This document shows, one piece after another, positions 33,428 to 38,851 of a stretch of 38,851 bases of DNA (within the stretch, counting starts at the first letter, position 1; each line of letters begins with the position of its first letter). The stretch is taken from assembly GCA_010672165.1 (NCBI GenBank), contig JAAHHN010000038.1:1-38851 (forward strand). The letters run 5' to 3'. The notes beneath the pieces were generated by a model. The model was not told where the DNA came from and ran no database searches. It saw only the letters and a program-made list of their open reading frames with translations. Source of the stretch: Spirulina sp. SIO3F2. GTDB taxonomy: Bacteria > Cyanobacteriota > Cyanobacteriia > Cyanobacteriales > Spirulinaceae. The position numbers and the translations under genes are program-made.

Positions 33428-33442
33428 TCAGAATTATTCTTA
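33428..33442 (+). promoter_or_regulatory. Fur/PerR-like 7-1-7 box upstream of katG
   Basis: TCAGAATTATTCTTA has a perfect AGAAT-T-ATTCT core and differs from the ideal 7-1-7 dyad TTAGAATTATTCTAA at two outer positions. It lies 107 bp before the katG ATG in an AT-rich region that also contains GAAAT-GAAT-ATTTC (33443-33456). PerR control of katG/peroxidase genes is established in several bacteria; binding here is inference. The gene-free stretch 33169-33548 shows nothing else recognisable. Confidence 0.5.
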
Positions 33443-33449
33443 GAAATGA

Positions 33450-35777
<2,328 letters not shown>

Positions 35778-35869
35778 AGATTCTGTACAAATCTTTAAAT
35801 CTGGCCAATGAGGATACCTACGCTACGGTTTTTCTATTTATTGATCAGTAAGATAAGGCCGTAGTGTGG

Positions 35870-35895
35870 GTCGCTTGCCCACCCTCAATGAACAT
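35870..35895. repeat. Short GTGGGT/GCCCAC palindrome
   Basis: GTGTGGGTCGCTTGCCCACC contains GTGGG and CCCAC arms. It resembles the dispersed palindromes (GTGGGC-N-GCCCAC) frequent in cyanobacterial intergenic DNA. About 100 bp after the katG stop, it may also serve as that gene's transcript end. Confidence 0.35.
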
Positions 35896-36009
35896 TATTA
35901 CGGGTTTATTTCTACCAACAATTATCGTGCCCAACTCAACCCGTTTAGTTCAGATTCCAGAAGTTGTCATGAAGACAATGATGACAGTTATTAAGAATGG
36001 AGATATAGG

Positions 36010-36138
36010 ATGAACGAATCGACGCTTCACTTCTTTCGCGGTATTCTCCTTGTTTTGGATGTATGTGAATCCCTAACTGACCCCTGGCTTTGGCTGGCTG
36101 CGACGTTTCTCTGGGTATATGAAATGTCTGTTTTTTAG
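36010..36138 (+). CDS. Candidate 42-residue hydrophobic small protein
   Basis: An ORF too short for usual gene calling, in the 777-bp gap between katG and pgk. It starts MNESTLHFFRGILLVLDVCE and ends TFLWVYEMSVF, with a Trp-rich hydrophobic middle (DPWLWLAA). GGAG at 35999-36002 lies 7 nt before the ATG, an excellent ribosome site. Residues about 8-18 and 25-38 could form short membrane helices. No family was recognised. It might be a real small membrane protein or the 3' remnant of a larger gene. Confidence 0.4.
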   Translation: MNESTLHFFRGILLVLDVCESLTDPWLWLAATFLWVYEMSVF

Positions 36139-36201
36139 CTCTGTTTTTTGGCTAGGTCTGATTCTATAACCAGAGACATCAAAACAAATCAATCGATTAA
36201 C

Positions 36202-36316
36202 TGTAGGGGTTTGGGTCTCCCAACCCTTCGCCAGCCCAATAAATACATCTTGCAATTCATTACCCGTTGGCTGGTTTATCTCCCAATGGGTTGGGCGTGG
36301 AAACCACGCCCCTACA
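36202..36316. repeat. 115-bp palindromic interspersed repeat (TGTAGGGG ends)
   Basis: The left end reads TGTAGGGGTTTGGGTCTCCC then AACCC; the complement of the right end reads TGTAGGGGCGTGGTTTCCAC then GCCCAACCC. These terminal inverted repeats of about 27 nt enclose a non-coding centre. A degraded relative lies at 4925. Elements with TGTAGGGGCG ends are common dispersed repeats in cyanobacteria and are thought to be non-autonomous mobile elements. The rest of the katG-pgk gap holds the candidate small gene and a GAGTAA/TTACTC hairpin (36509-36526) near the pgk end. Confidence 0.65.
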
Positions 36317-36554
36317 AGAGATCTAAAATTCCTCTTCGTTTGTTTAATAAATCTACTTGTCTAATAAATCTACCCCCCCTTAAATGAAGATCAAAAAATT
36401 GGTTCTGTAATAACGAGCGCTTAATCAGCCTGGGGCAGGCAAGATGCTCGCGCTACGGAATTACCGACTTATTTTCTTAAGTTCCATATAAGGGGGGGAG
36501 GAAAGAACGAGTAAACTATGTTACTCAGTGCATTCCATTTAAACAAACGCCAGC

Positions 36555-37760
36555 TTACGCTTCATCCAATGCCTCAATGCCGGGGAGCACTTTGCCTTCG
36601 AGTAGCTCAAGACTTGCACCACCACCAGTGGAGATGTGGCTCATCTTATCCGCCACTTGGGCTTTCTCGACTGCTGCGACGGAATCACCACCACCGATGA
36701 TCGTGATTGCACCCTTGGGAGTGAGTTCGGCTAGGGTTTCAGCGATCGCCTCAGTTCCCTTCGCAAATGCATCAAATTCAAATACACCCATCGGGCCATT
36801 CCAAATTACACACTTGCAATCTGCTAAAGCCGCTTGGAAAACTTTTGCAGAGTCAGGGCCAATATCCAAACCCATCCAGCCGTCGGGAATCGCCTCAATG
36901 CTCACGGTTTGGGACTTTGCATCGGGGGCGAAGTTGTCAGCAACTACCACATCGGTGGGGAGAAGCAATTCAACCCCTTTCTCCTTAGCTTTGGCTTCGA
37001 GTTCTTTAGCCAGTTCCAGCTTATCTTCTTCCACCAAAGACTTACCCACGCTCAAGCCGCGAGCTTTGTAGAAGGTGAAGATCATGCCACCGCCGATCAG
37101 GAGTTTGTCGCACTTGTCGAGCAGGGTTTCGATGACGCCGATTTTGCTGGAGACTTTGGAACCACCGATAATCGCCGCCAAAGGACGCTTGGGATCATCG
37201 ATCGCAGTTTGTAAGAATTCCAGTTCTTTCTCGATCAAGTAACCCGCCACACTGGGGCTGAGGTACTTGGTAACACCTTCGGTGGAAGCATGGGCACGGT
37301 GGGCTGTACCAAAGGCTTCGTTCACAAACAGATCAGCATTGGCTGCAAGCTTTTCAGCAAAAGCAGGGTCATTCTTGGTTTCTTCCTTATAGAAGCGAAC
37401 GTTCTCTAGCAGTGCAACATCACCATCATTCATGCCGTTTACCACGCTGGCAACCGCATCACCAATACAGTCATCGCACTTCTTGACTTCTTTACCAAGC
37501 AGCTCAGAAAGACGTGCCGCCACAGGGTTCAGGCGCAAGTCTTCTTTCACTTCACCCTTAGGACGACCCATGTGGCTGGAAAGAATCACCTTGGCCCCTT
37601 TGCTGGTGAGATCATTAATTGTAGGGAGAGCAGCCCGGATGCGAGTATCGTCAGTGATTTTGCCAGCATCGTCGAGGGGGACGTTAAAGTCAGCCCGGAC
37701 TAAGACGCGCTTTCCTTTGAGATCGGCTTCGGTGAGTTTTGCTACAGTTTGCTTCGGCAC
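36555..37760 (-). CDS. pgk: Phosphoglycerate kinase
   Basis: A 401-residue monomeric kinase of glycolysis and the Calvin cycle (3-phosphoglycerate plus ATP to 1,3-bisphosphoglycerate). The N-terminal substrate motif is [15 protein letters not shown], followed by [22 protein letters not shown] and [15 protein letters not shown]. The C-terminal nucleotide domain has [31 protein letters not shown] and the [10 protein letters not shown] loop. Full length. It is divergent from uspA and monocistronic. Confidence 0.97.
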   Translation of the reverse strand: MPKQTVAKLTEADLKGKRVLVRADFNVPLDDAGKITDDTRIRAALPTINDLTSKGAKVILSSHMGRPKGEVKEDLRLNPVAARLSELLGKEVKKCDDCIGDAVASVVNGMNDGDVALLENVRFYKEETKNDPAFAEKLAANADLFVNEAFGTAHRAHASTEGVTKYLSPSVAGYLIEKELEFLQTAIDDPKRPLAAIIGGSKVSSKIGVIETLLDKCDKLLIGGGMIFTFYKARGLSVGKSLVEEDKLELAKELEAKAKEKGVELLLPTDVVVADNFAPDAKSQTVSIEAIPDGWMGLDIGPDSAKVFQAALADCKCVIWNGPMGVFEFDAFAKGTEAIAETLAELTPKGAITIIGGGDSVAAVEKAQVADKMSHISTGGGASLELLEGKVLPGIEALDEA

Positions 37761-37888
37761 TGCTATATCCTCCTGAATCAGGTTTTATTCTATTGGTATA
37801 TCTATCGCTGGGCGGCAGCTTAAGTTTTGTTAAGTTTTGCCACTCAGTGCAGATTGTACCGGAGTATGTGTAACTGGAGATACCATCC

Positions 37889-38290
37889 ATGTTCAAAACT
37901 GTGTTGTTCCCCCTTGATCAAAGCCAGGGAACCCGCCAAGCCGCAGAAATGGTTGTGGCAATGGTGAAGCAATACAACAGCCGTTTGATTTTGCTCTCGG
38001 TTGTCGAACCGCCGAGTGAGGAGGGAGCCAGCAATATGAGTTCAGCCGAAGCGGTTGAAAAGCTCTTAGCGGGGGCGAAAAAGCTCTTTGCAGAACAGGG
38101 CATTGATGCCGAAGTGGTTGAACAAGAGGGGATGCCCTCGTTTACGATCTGTGATGTGGCAGACGAAAAGAAAGCGGATCTCATTATTATGGGTTCGAGC
38201 GGTTCCGGCATGACAGCTGAAGGTGCTGCCGAGAGCGTCACCAACCGTGTGATTAGCCTGTCCCCTTGCCCGGTATTAGTGGTTCCTTAG
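37889..38290 (+). CDS. Universal stress protein (UspA family)
   Basis: A 133-residue single-domain Usp. It begins MFKTVLFPLDQSQGTRQAAE and has the ATP-binding G-x2-G-x9-G(S/T) signature in IMGSSGSGMTAEGAAESVTNRVI, with SPCPVLVVP at the end. ATP-binding type (MJ0577-like) is therefore likely. GGAGATACC upstream provides the ribosome site at about 37877. Usp proteins respond to starvation and stress; the specific role is unknown. It is divergent from pgk, with tRNA-Gly downstream. Confidence 0.92.
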   Translation: MFKTVLFPLDQSQGTRQAAEMVVAMVKQYNSRLILLSVVEPPSEEGASNMSSAEAVEKLLAGAKKLFAEQGIDAEVVEQEGMPSFTICDVADEKKADLIIMGSSGSGMTAEGAAESVTNRVISLSPCPVLVVP

Positions 38291-38375
38291 AGGTTCCTGA
38301 CACTGCCGTAATATTTCTTATGGCGAGTCATCTGACACAATTTAGACCGATTTCGCTATAATGACGGTCTACCTT

Positions 38376-38446
38376 GCGGGTATAGTTTAGTGGCAAAATG
38401 AAAGCTTCCCAAGCTTTAGTTGCGGGTTCGATTCCCGCTACCCGCT
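38376..38446 (+). tRNA. tRNA-Gly (anticodon CCC)
   Basis: A 71-nt tRNA: acceptor stem GCGGGTA/TACCCGC, anticodon stem AAAGC/GCTTT around loop TTCCCAA (anticodon CCC), T arm GCGGG-TTCGATT-CCCGC, discriminator T. No encoded CCA. It reads GGG glycine codons. A consensus -10 TATAAT lies at 38357-38362, with CTGACA at 38332-38337 as a weak -35 (19-bp spacing). Confidence 0.95.
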
Positions 38447-38670
38447 TAGCATTACATAATCATGCGTTAGTTCTTAACTATCTCTATCTAGCATTTCTAT
38501 AGAGGTTTGACTAAAACCCAAACCGCTAAGGTGTGTTATTAGTTCCCCTCTAACTACAACTAGGCTGTATTGTCTGCATTCTTAAGCCGATCTAAAGCTT
38601 AGAGCAGGCTGAGAAAAGCCGATTAGAATAGAGCCAAAAAGCTCTATCGAAAGGATAATCTCATCGAACC

Positions 38671-38736
38671 ATGCTTAAAACACCTGTTGCTTGGGGTCTG
38701 AGTACCCTTGTTACTGTTACCACCCTGAGAGGGTGA
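38671..38736 (+). pseudogene. Signal-peptide ORF probably cut by an insertion sequence
   Basis: The 21-codon ORF MLKTPVAWGLSTLVTVTTLRG reads like the first part of a signal peptide and then stops. GAAAGGATAA lies upstream as a possible ribosome site. The sequence after about 38727 changes character (see the following feature), suggesting that an insertion separated the start of an exported protein from the rest, outside the window. Confidence 0.4.
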
Positions 38737-38851
38737 CAAAGAGGGTCAAAAGCTTTGTGTAGCAAGGAATATAGACTAAGGAGGCAAAAAAAGATAGGTC
38801 AATATTAGTGCAAGTGACCTATCCAAACAAAATGATAGCTAAAGAGTACCA
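38727..38851 (+). mobile_element. Possible left end of an insertion sequence (runs off window)
   Basis: From about 38727 the DNA contains a perfect 9-bp hairpin GATAGGTCA / TGACCTATC (38793-38801, 38815-38823; 13-nt spacer) right before an ATG at 38832 (MIAKEY...), an arrangement that IS4-group elements use to block transposase translation from outside transcripts. The open frame runs off the window. No transposase domain is visible yet, so this is inference. Confidence 0.35.

Noticed and set aside
36148-36387. 79-codon + strand ORF downstream of the small-protein candidate
   Set aside because: It reads through the 115-bp palindromic repeat and has no ribosome site or family.

Overview
The window comes from a cyanobacterial chromosome. 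The evidence is the very frequent HIP1 octamer GCGATCGC in coding and non-coding DNA, a cyanobacterial truncated haemoglobin (GlbN), a Tab2/Atab2 protein, a tandem-GAF adenylate cyclase of the CyaB type, a PATAN-domain response regulator, an 8-HDF-type class I photolyase, and the small RNA Yfr1 next to trxA. The genus cannot be fixed from the sequence. Most genes are housekeeping, stress-response or signalling genes, with short mobile-element remnants and dispersed repeats between them.

Layout. 1-3.2 kb: 3' end of a TPR-type gene, then a DUF120/riboflavin-kinase-like gene facing a Rieske oxygenase gene (start codons overlap), which is translationally coupled to a methyltransferase. 3.2-4.9 kb: Tab2-like gene, a 130-bp MITE-like repeat (copy 1), and glbN. 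5.1-8.1 kb: a secreted TPR-like protein and a GT39-type membrane glycosyltransferase. 8.1-8.5 kb: a decayed transposase. 8.6-12.9 kb: tyrS, a class A penicillin-binding protein and a CbbY-like HAD phosphatase. 13.0-16.2 kb: msrA, a cupin, a hybrid histidine kinase, a macro-domain fragment and a CPBP protease, closely packed. 16.2-17.6 kb: MITE copy 2, a Cof-type phosphatase coupled to a small membrane protein, MITE copy 3. 17.7-21.8 kb: a secreted CAP/Pro-Thr-Glu-rich/PPC protein, a membrane-anchored HTH/coiled-coil/GrpE-like protein, and a PatA-type regulator. 22.5-25.8 kb: LOG protein, trxA, yfr1, photolyase. 25.8-31.0 kb: CyaB-type cyclase (7 bp upstream of the photolyase gene), recN, sodC. 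31.2-35.8 kb: ABC1/UbiB kinase and katG, the latter with a Fur/PerR-like dyad upstream. 36.0-38.9 kb: a candidate 42-codon gene, a palindromic repeat, pgk, uspA, tRNA-Gly(CCC), and a signal-peptide ORF apparently cut by the left end of an insertion sequence.

Themes. Oxidative-stress functions recur: KatG, Cu/Zn SOD, MsrA, thioredoxin, GlbN, photolyase and RecN. Signalling genes (hybrid kinase, PATAN regulator, adenylate cyclase, Usp) lie among them. No complete new multi-gene defence or mobile system was found. The most noteworthy items are the three-copy TA-targeting MITE family sitting right behind stop codons, the Yfr1 RNA gene, the archaeal-type DUF120-like protein with its overlapping Rieske neighbour, and the katG operator candidate.
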